From: Engraulis encrasicolus
Lineage: Eukaryota; Chordata; Actinopteri; Clupeiformes; Engraulidae
Assembly: GCF_034702125.1 (NCBI RefSeq)
Contig: NC_085880.1
Location: 9,427,177-9,491,176 of the forward strand
DNA length: 64,000 nucleotides
Direction: 5' to 3'
In this document: positions 22,800 to 31,530 of the stretch, in pieces
Layout: every line of letters begins with the position of its first letter
Numbering within the stretch: the stretch's first letter is position 1
Position numbers and translations under genes: made by a program
Notes under the pieces: generated by a model
Seen by the model: the letters and a program-made list of their open reading frames with translations, nothing else
The model's database searches: none
Told to the model about the DNA's origin: nothing

Positions 22800-23009
22800 G
22801 TGAGTAAGCATGTCTATTTCCAGAACAGAATTCTTACACGTAGTAGGCTGGCTGTAATCAGTGTGTAGCCTGGGTCAAAAAATCCCAACGAGAGCGTTCT
22901 GTTTTTTGGTTGCAATTTTAAGAAGTGCCGAACGGTCACCGCTCATCTGTTTAGAAGGTTCAGGATTCAACTGAACACTTCAGGTCGTTTTTGTACAAAG
23001 CTTTAAAAA

Positions 23010-23390
23010 TGCACTTTGTAAGATGGTGACCAGAGTAGGTAGGCTATTGTACCTATGCTGCGCATTGAAAATGTGCTGTCTACTGCCACATTTGATCTTT
23101 TCATGAATGTGTGCTTAGTAACTAAGTAATGAACTAGGCTACTATTTAGTATGGTCAAAGTAAGTGTGGCTGCTAAAATGTCCATTTCTGGACATTCGGA
23201 CCATGGAGAATAGCCTATCCCTCTTTTCATGTATGAAAATTGCAATTTCCCAGTCATAATGAATATGCCTACTTAGAATCTGATGGTGGTGGTAGGGCCT
23301 AAGTGTTCATGAAAAAGATAACATTTGTGAATGGGCTGCATGAAGTCTGGAAATAAACTATTAAAAATATCACACAGGGGTGCACCTTTA
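23010..23390. repeat. Dispersed repeat family R1, longest copy
   Basis: Runs from GTAAGATGGTGACCAGAG through GTAACTAAGTAATGAACTAG and TTCCCAGTCATAATGAATA to AACATTTGTGAATGGGCTGC. It aligns with the copies in LAS1L introns 5 and 7. No coding capacity. Confidence 0.65.
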
Positions 23391-23444
23391 AATGACAAAT
23401 AATTGCTTTTGGTTTTGAAGATGGAAGACAGAATCTCTGTGCTT

Positions 23445-24202
23445 ACTTAGATCCAAATCACTTAGATCCAAAGTCTTGTGTCAAAACCCTTGGTGTGATG
23501 TTGGACAGTAGGCTACAGTTTCAATGCTCACATCAAAAACATAACTAAATCTGCTTTTTCACACCTTAGGAACATTGCTAAAATGAAGGATTTTGTATGT
23601 AAACAGGATTTGGAGAAGTAAAGCCATGCTTTTATTACATGAAGAGTTGACTATTGCAATACCCTACTTATAGATCTCCCCCAAAAGTCACTCAGGCAGG
23701 TATAACTAATCCAAAATACTGTAGCAAGAATTTTGACTAAAACAAAGAAAAGAGACCACATCACTCCAGCACTTAGGTCATTGCACTGGCTTCCAGTGAG
23801 TTTTAGAATTTAATTTAAAAACTCTTCAGATAGTTTACCGATAAGTCACTGAATGGCTTAGGCCCTAAATATATTGTCAATATGCTTGAGCAATATCATC
23901 CTAATAGATGTCTTGGGTCTTCAGAATCTACTCTACTGGTTGTGCCTAGGGTCAGGTCTAAACAGGGTGAAATGGCATTTAGTCATTATGCTGCAAAATG
24001 CTGCAAGCAACTTCCTGTCCAAATTAGAACTGCCCCAACAGTATCTTCTTGTTTTAAAAGGAAATTAAAACAGCTTTATTCTCATCTGCCTTTGGAGATA
24101 GTTAATTACACACTATCTATAACACAATATATTTTTTCTTCTCTTTTCTCTATTCTTTAGCACATTGAATGTCATTTATGTATGATAATGTGCCATATAA
24201 AT

Positions 24203-24207
<5 letters not shown>
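23445..24207 (+). pseudogene. 3' fragment of an L2-like non-LTR retrotransposon
   Basis: Broken frames encode the region after the reverse transcriptase: KTLGVMLDSRLQF, a decayed DYCNTL-type block, SKYCSK.F-like text, then MLEQYHPNRCLGSSEST, VPRVRSKQGEMAFSHYAAK and QLPVQIRTAPTVSS. Several stops and frameshifts are present. The 3' end, GTGCCATATAAATATTTTG, runs into (ATTG)n, as usual for L2-type ends. It lies between exon 1 and the coding exon of ZNF-D and is missing from the matching place upstream of ZNF-E. Confidence 0.75.
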
Positions 24208-24279
<72 letters not shown>

Positions 24280-24281
24280 TG
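24208..24281. repeat. (GATT)n microsatellite at the LINE end
   Basis: About 17 GATT units form the 3' tail of the preceding L2-like fragment. Confidence 0.95.
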
Positions 24282-24316
24282 CAAGCTTTCGGTCTTAGAC
24301 CTTCAGGCCTGATAAC
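24282..24316 (-). other. CTGAnGAAG...CGAAAG motif remnant
   Basis: On the minus strand: CCTGAAGGTCTAAGACCGAAAGC. GGTC/GACC can pair around TAA in front of GAAA. It appears to be a deleted form of CTGATGA-A-GGTC-TAA-GACC-GAAA, the same layout as the hammerhead-like motifs in LAS1L introns. Related remnants lie at 30738 and 31109. Confidence 0.4.
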
Positions 24317-24655
24317 CTGATAATTCTACATGAATTTTTATGTAGCAATTTCAAGTAGAAAAAACCCAAGTGTTTACGGCATAAATAGCAAAAGCAAGCA
24401 AAAAGTTATGACGGGAGTTGAGGGGGCGACGACATGCTTTGGTCACATGTTAAATGATCTTGTAATTCTTTAAATGGCGTGCTATCAAAAATTCATGTCA
24501 CGTATGTTTGGCTGCCGTCTACTAAAATCATTAAGTGGCCCAGTGGTTGACGTCCTGGTTTAGAAAGTAATGCTAAATTGCCTTATACAGTGGAAGCTGC
24601 CTCTTCAGCTATGTTGAATGTATATAATCATCTGTGTACATCTATAAGTCTGGTA

Positions 24656-24846
24656 CAGCGGTGTAGTCTACTTTTTTGAAGTGGGTATACTGTATATTCA
24701 AGCATTTTTTGAAGTGGGTATACTGTATATATTTATGCTATTCTAAACAATGGATCAATCAATTTTAAGTGGGTATACTGAAAGCCCCTAAAATTTAGAA
24801 GTGGGTATACTCCGTACACCTGCGTTCTACGTAGACTACACCACTG
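24656..24846. mobile_element. hAT-type MITE
   Basis: Terminal repeats CAGCGGTGTAGTCTAC / GTAGACTACACCACTG enclose 191 bp, flanked by the 8-bp duplication GTCTGGTA (24648-24655 and 24847-24854). The interior repeats GAAGTGGGTATACTG four times. The paralogous site upstream of ZNF-E (about 31332) has a single GTCTGGTA and no element, which proves insertion after duplication. Confidence 0.9.
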
Positions 24847-25121
24847 GTCTGGTAGGCCTATTACATTGCAGACAACTCAGAAAAGGCTGAATACCTGCTG
24901 AATACCAGACTTATCCTGTAAGAGCTCAGGCATGCAAATGGTGTCTCTAATATACTGTATCTTTATCCTTATTCTAAAGGTTGGAAGCATGCTAAAATGA
25001 CAACAAGGCGAAGCCATCAGACAAAAGGCCAGACCACAGACAGAAACCAGTTAAATATCAATTGCTGCAACTTACGGCAGAAAAGAGGAACAGGAGCATC
25101 GCATTACCAGTCAGACTGTCA

Positions 25122-26606
25122 ATGGAGGCTGTTGAGATGTCATCACTTCATGATGTGAAGATGAAGGAAGAGTGGGACAGCATGGGTAACACAGACTGCG
25201 AGGCAGCATTATCCATGCCAGGGCCTATCAAATTAGAGCCTGATGTAGGCCTATGCTTTTCTGATCCGCAGTCACACCCAATAGAGACTGGTTGCTGTGG
25301 CCTGGATAGCACTGGGAAAGCACTTTTGGACATGAAAAGTGAGATTGAGAGTTGTAGTGTGGGTGGCGCTGAAAATGAATGTAAGACTCCTGATATTAAA
25401 ACTGAGATAAAGTCAGAGCTAACCATAGACGAGTGCAAACCTTCAGATCTTACTAGATGGGGTGTGGATTCACTAGAGGGCCATGTTACACCTAAAGAGG
25501 AGACATATGTAGTCACCATCAGTGATGCTCACTTTCAGGATACAGATGATAGTCTGGGGGAAAGACAGGGAGTTGAGTGCGATGCTGAAGTGTCAATACC
25601 CAAGAAGTCACACCAAGATGGGCGTGTTTACCGTGCCCTGAGCTACAGTGAGACTGATGAAGCAGCAGAGACACTCCCTGACAGCTCCAGGGGGCGCCGC
25701 AGCTCACATGGGAAAAGAAAAGCCACTGGTAAAAGCTGTGAGAAGGGAAGTTATCCCTGCTCCACCTGTGGAGCAACATTCACATGTTTGAGTAACGTGC
25801 ACAAACATCAAATCCTGCACAGTGGACAAAAAACACACGTCTGTCAGCTGTGTGGAAAAAGCTTCGCCCGCAAAGATTACCTGAACGATCACATGCTGAT
25901 TCACACCACAGGAAGGGGAAGAGTGCGTGTCTGCGACAGAGAACTTAACTGTTCGTGTGACTTGTGTGGGAAGATCTTCCGTACCATGCATCTGCTGCGG
26001 CAACACAAGAAAAGACACGCAGAGGACCGGCCCTTCAAGTGCGACCAGTGTGACAAAGGCTTCAAACTACGACAAGACCTCAGTGATCACCTGAAGACTC
26101 ATTCGGGTGAAAGACCACATGTCTGCAATGTATGTGGGCAGGGGTTCACCAGGGCGTACATTCTACGAAAACATCTGGTTGTCCATACTGGACAGACACT
26201 GTTCAGCTGCACTCTTTGCCAAAGGAAATTTAAGTCAAAATGGGGTCTGACATGCCACATCAAGAAATGCACAGATACACAACCTCTGCCGTCCTCACCC
26301 CATGATGTGAAGATGAAGGAAGATTGGGACAGCATTGGCACAGACTCCGAGGCATCATTATCCATGCATGTGCCTATCAAATCAGAGCCTGACGTGAGCT
26401 TAGGCATATGCTTTTCGGGTCAGCAATCGAACCCAATAGGGACTGGTTGCTGTGATCTGGATAGCACTGGGAATGAGGTTAAGGTTTTGGTCATTAAAAG
26501 TGAGATTGAGAGTTGTAGTGAGGGTGGTGCTGAAGACGAATGTAAGCCTCTTGACATTAAAACTGAGATAAAGTCAGAGTCGACTGAAGAGTACCAACCT
26601 TCATAA
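25122..26606 (+). CDS. ZNF-D: chimeric zinc-finger protein, six fingers
   Basis: Acceptor TCTAAAG at 24979; first ATG at 25122; 494 residues. Order: N-terminal module (HDVKMKEEWDSMG, KSEIESCS, IKTEIKSEL), fingers from about residue 213 to 383, and then a second copy of the N-terminal module (HDVKMKEDWDSIG, IKSEIESCS, IKTEIKSES) ending at TAA (26604-26606), where ZNF-E has GAA in QPSEL. The first five fingers are C2H2; the sixth is C2HC (HIKKC). The finger block is almost the same as in ZNF-B, while the second module matches ZNF-E. It probably arose by in-frame joining of two neighbours and then lost its second array. Truncated but possibly expressed. Confidence 0.75.
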   Translation: MEAVEMSSLHDVKMKEEWDSMGNTDCEAALSMPGPIKLEPDVGLCFSDPQSHPIETGCCGLDSTGKALLDMKSEIESCSVGGAENECKTPDIKTEIKSELTIDECKPSDLTRWGVDSLEGHVTPKEETYVVTISDAHFQDTDDSLGERQGVECDAEVSIPKKSHQDGRVYRALSYSETDEAAETLPDSSRGRRSSHGKRKATGKSCEKGSYPCSTCGATFTCLSNVHKHQILHSGQKTHVCQLCGKSFARKDYLNDHMLIHTTGRGRVRVCDRELNCSCDLCGKIFRTMHLLRQHKKRHAEDRPFKCDQCDKGFKLRQDLSDHLKTHSGERPHVCNVCGQGFTRAYILRKHLVVHTGQTLFSCTLCQRKFKSKWGLTCHIKKCTDTQPLPSSPHDVKMKEDWDSIGTDSEASLSMHVPIKSEPDVSLGICFSGQQSNPIGTGCCDLDSTGNEVKVLVIKSEIESCSEGGAEDECKPLDIKTEIKSESTEEYQPS

Positions 26607-26750
26607 CTTACTAGATTGGCGGCGGATTCACCAGAGAACCATGTCATGCCAAAAGAGGAGAGCATTGTTGGCGATGAGCCTGGCAGTGATGTTCAGATGG
26701 AGGCAGAGGCCAGTATCAATATAGAGATCCTGGAGAAAATGCAGAGAGTT

Positions 26751-26775
26751 AATAATAATAATAATAATAATAATT
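26751..26775. repeat. (AAT)n tail of the inserted LINE
   Basis: Eight AAT units mark the 3' terminus of the minus-strand LINE, directly after the host text CAGAGAGTT. Confidence 0.9.
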
Positions 26776-28669
26776 GTATTTGTATAGCACTGTGTCATAC
26801 AAGGCATGTAACTCAAAGTGCTTAACAAATGGGAAAAAACATTGTTAGAGATAGATTTAAAAGGAGAGGAGAGATAGATTTAAATGGAGAGGTATAGAGG
26901 AGAGGCAGAAAAAGCAGGAAGGCAGAGGAAGAAGAGATAGACAGAGAATGTAGAGTCATAAGGTCAACGTAGGTTAGGACCAGGATTCTTAGATGTGTAA
27001 GGTCCATAGTGGCTGAGCTATCATAAGTCATAGATAGTCACACAGAGATTGGGCGCTCAGGTGCGCCCCTGGTGGCATTCAGGGGTGAGGAAAAAACTCC
27101 CTTTCGCTTGATTCATAGTTTGTGAGGGGGAAAAAAAGCTCAGTGAGGTCTGAGAAAAAAAAGACCCCCTGTATCAGGAAGAAACCTCAGTGCAGAGACC
27201 AGCGGCCACCTAGGTGAGCCCCCTGCCAGGGCTGGATTGCGAGTAGTAAGGGCGCTGCGGCGGCTGGGACACTATGACGTCTTGGCAGCTAGGAGTTGGC
27301 ACGGATGAAGAGGTGGGTCTTCAGCTGCTTCTTAAAGGAGTCGACGGAGGTGGCTGATCGGATGTCGATGGGGAGGGTGTTCCATCTCTTGGGCGCATAG
27401 CAGCAAAACGCGGCGTCGCCGATCTTCTTCTGCGGGGGGTGGGGGGGTCCTTAGCAGCTTGGCATCAGTGGACCTGAGAGCTCGAGCAGGGGCATAAAAA
27501 GAGAGCATGTCTGAGATATAGCTAGGGGCAAGTCCATTTAATGCTTTAAATACTGTGAGCAGAATCTTAAAGTCGATTCTGTATGAGACAGGTAACCAGT
27601 GCAGTCTGCCAAGACAGGAGAGATGTGCTCTCATCATTCTGGTTCTTGTTAGGATTCTTGCCGCAGAATTTTGAATGAGTTGCAATTTGTCAATTAATTT
27701 TTTTGGGAGACCAGAGAAAAGAGCATTGCAGTAGTCTATCCTACTGGTGACAAAGGCATGAATAAGTTTCTCAGCGGCTTGGCGGGGGGGCCAAGCCGCG
27801 CACTTTGTTGACATTTCTAAGGATGGAAAAAAGCAGATTTTGTTATCTTGTTGATGTGAGGCTCAAAGCTCAAATCCGAGTCTATGACCACACCTAGGCT
27901 AGTAACCTTATCTTTAATGTGTATGCTTAGGTCACCTAGGCTTGAGTGGAGTTTTGCACGTTTTTTCTTAGGCCCAATGAGCAACACTTCAGTTTTATCT
28001 TCATTTAATTTTAGGAAGTTACTGTTCATCCAATCTGTAATGGCAGACATGCATTTAGTCAAGGCATGAATGGCAGTGGTTTGGCTAGGCTCGACAGAGA
28101 TATATAGTTGAGTGTCATCGGCATAGCTATGAAAATCAACATTGTGCTCTCTGATGATGGAGCCCAGGGGCAACATATAGAGAGAGAAGAGGAGAGGGCC
28201 CAAGCAACTACCCTGAGCAACTCCAAAAGGCAGATCATACTTGTTGGAGACGTATTCTCCGATGGTGACAAAACAGTTGTCTTCCTGTAATATATGTTTT
28301 TGAACCACTCTAAGACGTGACCGGACAAGCCTACCCAAGATTCAAGGCGGTCAATTAGTATGTTGTGGTCTATCGTGTCAAAGGCGGCACTGAGGTCGAG
28401 GAGGATAAGTGCTGAAACTTTGTTTGCGGCAGTGTTGAGCCTAAGATCACTTATTATTTTGGTTAGTGCTGTTTCGGTGCTATGGTTGGCTCTAAAGCCT
28501 GATTGGAATTTTTCCAAGATATCATTCCCAGCCAGATGTTGATTAAGCTGTTTAAATACAACTTTTTCTAGTACCTTGCTTATAAAGGGGAGGTTTGATA
28601 TAGGTCGGTAGTTGTTTAAAGAATTCTGATCTAAATTTGTCTTTTTTAGGAGTGGCTTTACCATGGCTG
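26752..28669 (-). mobile_element. 5'-truncated L2-like non-LTR retrotransposon
   Basis: The minus strand encodes a reverse transcriptase in at least three frames: NNYRPISNLPFISKVLEKVV, FQSGFRANHSTETAL, LLDLSAAFDTIDH (28664-28280); [28 protein letters not shown] (28338-27817); then DYCNALFSGLPK, QNSAARILTR, LHWLPVSYRIDFKILL and NGLAPSYISDML (27814-27332). YADD is the catalytic motif. Frameshifts near 28280 and 27816 make it inactive. The endonuclease region is missing. The 3' end is at the left, next to an (AAT)n tail. It lies antisense to the host gene and splits the ZNF-D reading frame. Confidence 0.9.
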
Positions 28670-29300
28670 TTTAGTTGAGTGTGATGCTGAGGTGTTGATG
28701 TCCAAAAAGACCTGTGGGAAAAGAAAAAGATCTGATAGAGGCAGGGACAAAGGACATTTTCCCTGCTCCACCTGTGGAATATCATTCACACTTCGGTGTA
28801 ACTTGAAGAAACATAAAACCGTGCACAGCAAGAACAAATAACACGTGTGTCGTCTGTGTGGAAAAAGCTTCTCACGCTCAGACTTTCTCAAGAACCACAT
28901 GCTGATTCATACCACTGGAAGGGGGAAAGTACGAAACAGAGGACAGCGGTTCCGAGAGAAAAGTGGCCGAGTGTCATGTGATGTTTGCGGGAAGAGCTTT
29001 GTTGACGTTCTTGCATTGCAGCATCACCAGAAAAGGCACACAGAGGACCGGCCCTTCAAGTGCCACCAGTGCAGCAAAGAGTTCAAAGTTCAGCCAGACT
29101 TCATGTCACACTTGAACATGCACACGGGTTTGAAGCCATATGTGTGCAAAGAATGTGGACAGGGCTTCACCAGGTTAGACAGCCTTCAGAAACACCTACG
29201 TGCACATACTGGAGAGATGCCTTTCTGCTGCCCTCACTGCCAAAAGAAATTTCAGACAAAATGGGGACTGACATGTCACCTGAAAAAATGCACAGATTAA

Positions 29301-29525
29301 CAACTTCTTCATGTAGACACGGGACAGAAACCTGAAAAACACCAAAGTTACCTGAAAAAAGACAGATGTGCACAGATGGACAACAGCAGGTGCGCACCCA
29401 TAATGCCAAGGCCAACAGTGCCAAAGCGTCACTGCTGTCCACACTGCAAAAAGAAATTTAAGTTGAAACGGACACTAACACGTCACATGGGAAAATGTGA
29501 AGTTGCATTAACATTGAGTTGACTA
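29301..29525 (+). pseudogene. Relic finger sequence after the ZNF-D array
   Basis: After the TAA the sequence still reads like ZNF coding DNA: CCCATAATGCCAAGGCC, then a CCPHCKKKFKLKRTLTRH-like finger ending in EVALTLS before a stop. ZNF-E keeps this finger in frame. It confirms that the TAA removed an ancestral last finger. Confidence 0.7.
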
Positions 29526-30300
29526 CAAAAAAAATGTTTGTTTGTTTGTTTGTTTACTGATAGGCTCCAGCTGAAGGATGTGCCTTAATAGCTCTTGGTT
29601 TAATAAAAAAATAATCATGTGTTTACTCTGACTTGTTTCTAATCCACTTTTCTCCGTCATACCTGTGTCAGCACAGGACTAGGGGTGTAATTCCATGAAT
29701 CTGGCTCAGTAGTAAACCAGGTCAAGTTAACTTTGTTGTAGTGGTAAATCACCAGGAGCAAGGAGTCCTCATTTTAATGAAATGACATCAATGGGCCATC
29801 TTTCAGCAGGTTTACCACTCCCTGTAGGTCGATTTAACCATGTTCTTGAATGCCCTCTGATTTCTTTGACTCATTCTTGCGTACACACTTCACCATTTCA
29901 ATGCAAAATTCTAACCAGAAGGCATCATAATTTTGCATTGCGCATGTCCGCTGTGCAGACTGCTCAGAAATGCACCATCACAAATGCGGCCAATGTCTCA
30001 AATATGTTGTGTGACATGGAAAGTATTGTCACCTCTGGCGTGGCTAGCAGAAGTCAGAGCCAGCACAGTGCTGGCAACAGGTGTGCTGTAAATGTGTTTT
30101 GTTCTTTTAAATCTATGATTGACTTTTTTAAGGAAAAAGTGGATTTGGAAAGGGTGGATTTGATGAGTTGCTTGGCCAAAGGAGTAGAACGTCACTAAAA
30201 ATGGTGTTTAAAAAGTATGTGAAGAGATTGAGATCTGTAGCCTATTGATTCTGTATGACTACAGACAGAGCCATTTGAGAATGAGACATGGGGCATTAAT
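29526..30300. other. 3' flank of ZNF-D
   Basis: A short (TTTG)n run, then sequence paralogous to the 3' flank of ZNF-E (34110-34690): CTGGCTCAGTAGTAAACCAG, GGGCCATCTTTCAGCAGG, CAAAATTCTAACCAGAA. The frame at 29782-30198 is not conserved in the paralogue, so I do not call a gene. Confidence 0.6.
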
Positions 30301-30305
30301 AATGT

Positions 30306-30500
30306 CAGTGTCAGTCACTCTCCGGTTCAGAAGGTGGCGCCATTGCACCATAATTTGTTTGATAACATTAATCACATACAAGAAGAAGTTAAAAAGAAAA
30401 ACATACACACACGAATGCACGATAGAAAGTACCAAACAAGACACATGATGGTCGTTAAACAATCAATCAATGATGTATGAGACGGAGAGAAAGATAAGTG
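30306..30500 (+). promoter_or_regulatory. Probable promoter and 5' noncoding exon of ZNF-E
   Basis: CACTCTCCGGTTCAG, AAGGTGGCGCC, TTGCACCATAATTTG and CAAGAAGAAG recur as at 22655, followed by a donor AAGATAAGTG|GTGAGT at 30501. A TAGAGAGTCTG-like capsite is not visible. Confidence 0.5.
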
Positions 30501-30737
30501 GTGAGTTCAGTAGAACTATTTTAATAACAGAATTCCTACACGTAGAGTAAGTTATCCTAATCACTGTGTAGCCTGCGTCAAAATCCCAACGAGAGCGTTC
30601 AGGTGTTTGTACAATTTTAAGAAGTGGTGAAGGATCACTCACTGTCACCGCTCATCTGTTTAGAAGGTGCACTTTCAGGGTTGAATGGGACTTTGATACA
30701 AAAAAGAGAATCTCCTCGCACTTCAAGTCTTTTTGTG

Positions 30738-31145
30738 TAAAACTTCATCAGGCCTGATGAAGGTCTAAGATGTAAGTATTTTTATTTAGAAAATTTTCAA
30801 GAAGACGAAAAACATGCTACAGCAAGTGTTTGCGGCATAAATAGCAAAAGCAAGCAAATGTTATGAAGGGAGCTCACGACATGCGCGTTGGTCACATGTT
30901 ATACAATGGCATAGGCCTACCCTGTCACTTCATCATAACATATTTGAGTGCCCTCTACTAAACTCATCACGCGGCCCAGTGGTTGAAAGTATTATTAAAT
31001 TGCCACAGATACAGTACAATTGTAGCATAGGGAAACGGCCTCGGCTTGAATGTTATAATTATCTGTGTAAATCCAAAAGTCAGGTGTTTTTTGTGCAAAG
31101 CTGACCTTCCAAGCTTTCTGTATCAGACCTTCATCAGGCCTGATC
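30738..31145. other. Two CTGATGAAGGTC motif remnants in the ZNF-E intron
   Basis: At 30742-30770 a palindrome, CTTCATCAGGCCTGATGAAG, continues as GTCTAAGA on the plus strand. At 31109-31140 the minus strand reads CTGATGAAGGTCTGATAC then AGAAAGC. Both belong to the family seen at 24282. The rest, ATAAATAGCAAAAGCAAGC and CATGCGCGTTGGTCACATG, is paralogous to 24380-24450. Confidence 0.45.
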
Positions 31146-31530
31146 ATGTAATTCTTTAAATGGCATACTATCAAAAAAACCTGTCACTTCATAGAAAGTG
31201 TTTGGGTGCCATCATCAAGAGGCCCAGTGACGTCCTGGGTTAGAAAACACTATTAAATTGGCATGTACAATTATAGCATAGGGAAACTGCCTCAGCTTTG
31301 TTGTATGTGACAATCTGTGTAAATATATTAGTCTGGTATTGCATTGCATACAACTCAGAAAAGTGGTTAAAGTGCTAAATACCAGACTTTCAGGCATGTA
31401 AATATCTCTGATGCCTTTCCCTTTTGACTCTTTAAAGGTTGGAAGAATGCTAAAATGAAAACAAGAGAAGCCATCAGACAGAAGGTCAGACTACGGACAT
31501 AAACCAGTTAAACAGCAACTGCTGCAACAT

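Larger units (their letters stand above)
26607..29300 (+). pseudogene. Broken second zinc-finger array of ZNF-D, split by a LINE
   Basis: The first piece, 26607-26751, continues the second N-terminal module after the stop. The second piece, 28670-29300, resumes at GAGTGTGATGCTGAGGTG exactly where the first left off and encodes six fingers like ZNF-E, e.g. CSTCGISF, CRLCGKSF, CDVCGKSF, CHQCSKEF, CKECGQGF and a C2HC end (HLKKC). A second nonsense codon lies at 28839-28841 (AAATAA for GAGAAA). The piece ends with the GATTAACAAC stop also seen in ZNF-F. Three separate lesions make this half non-functional. Confidence 0.85.

Noticed and set aside
29782..30198. 138-codon frame after ZNF-D
   Set aside because: The paralogous 3' flank of ZNF-E does not keep the frame, so it is not under coding constraint.
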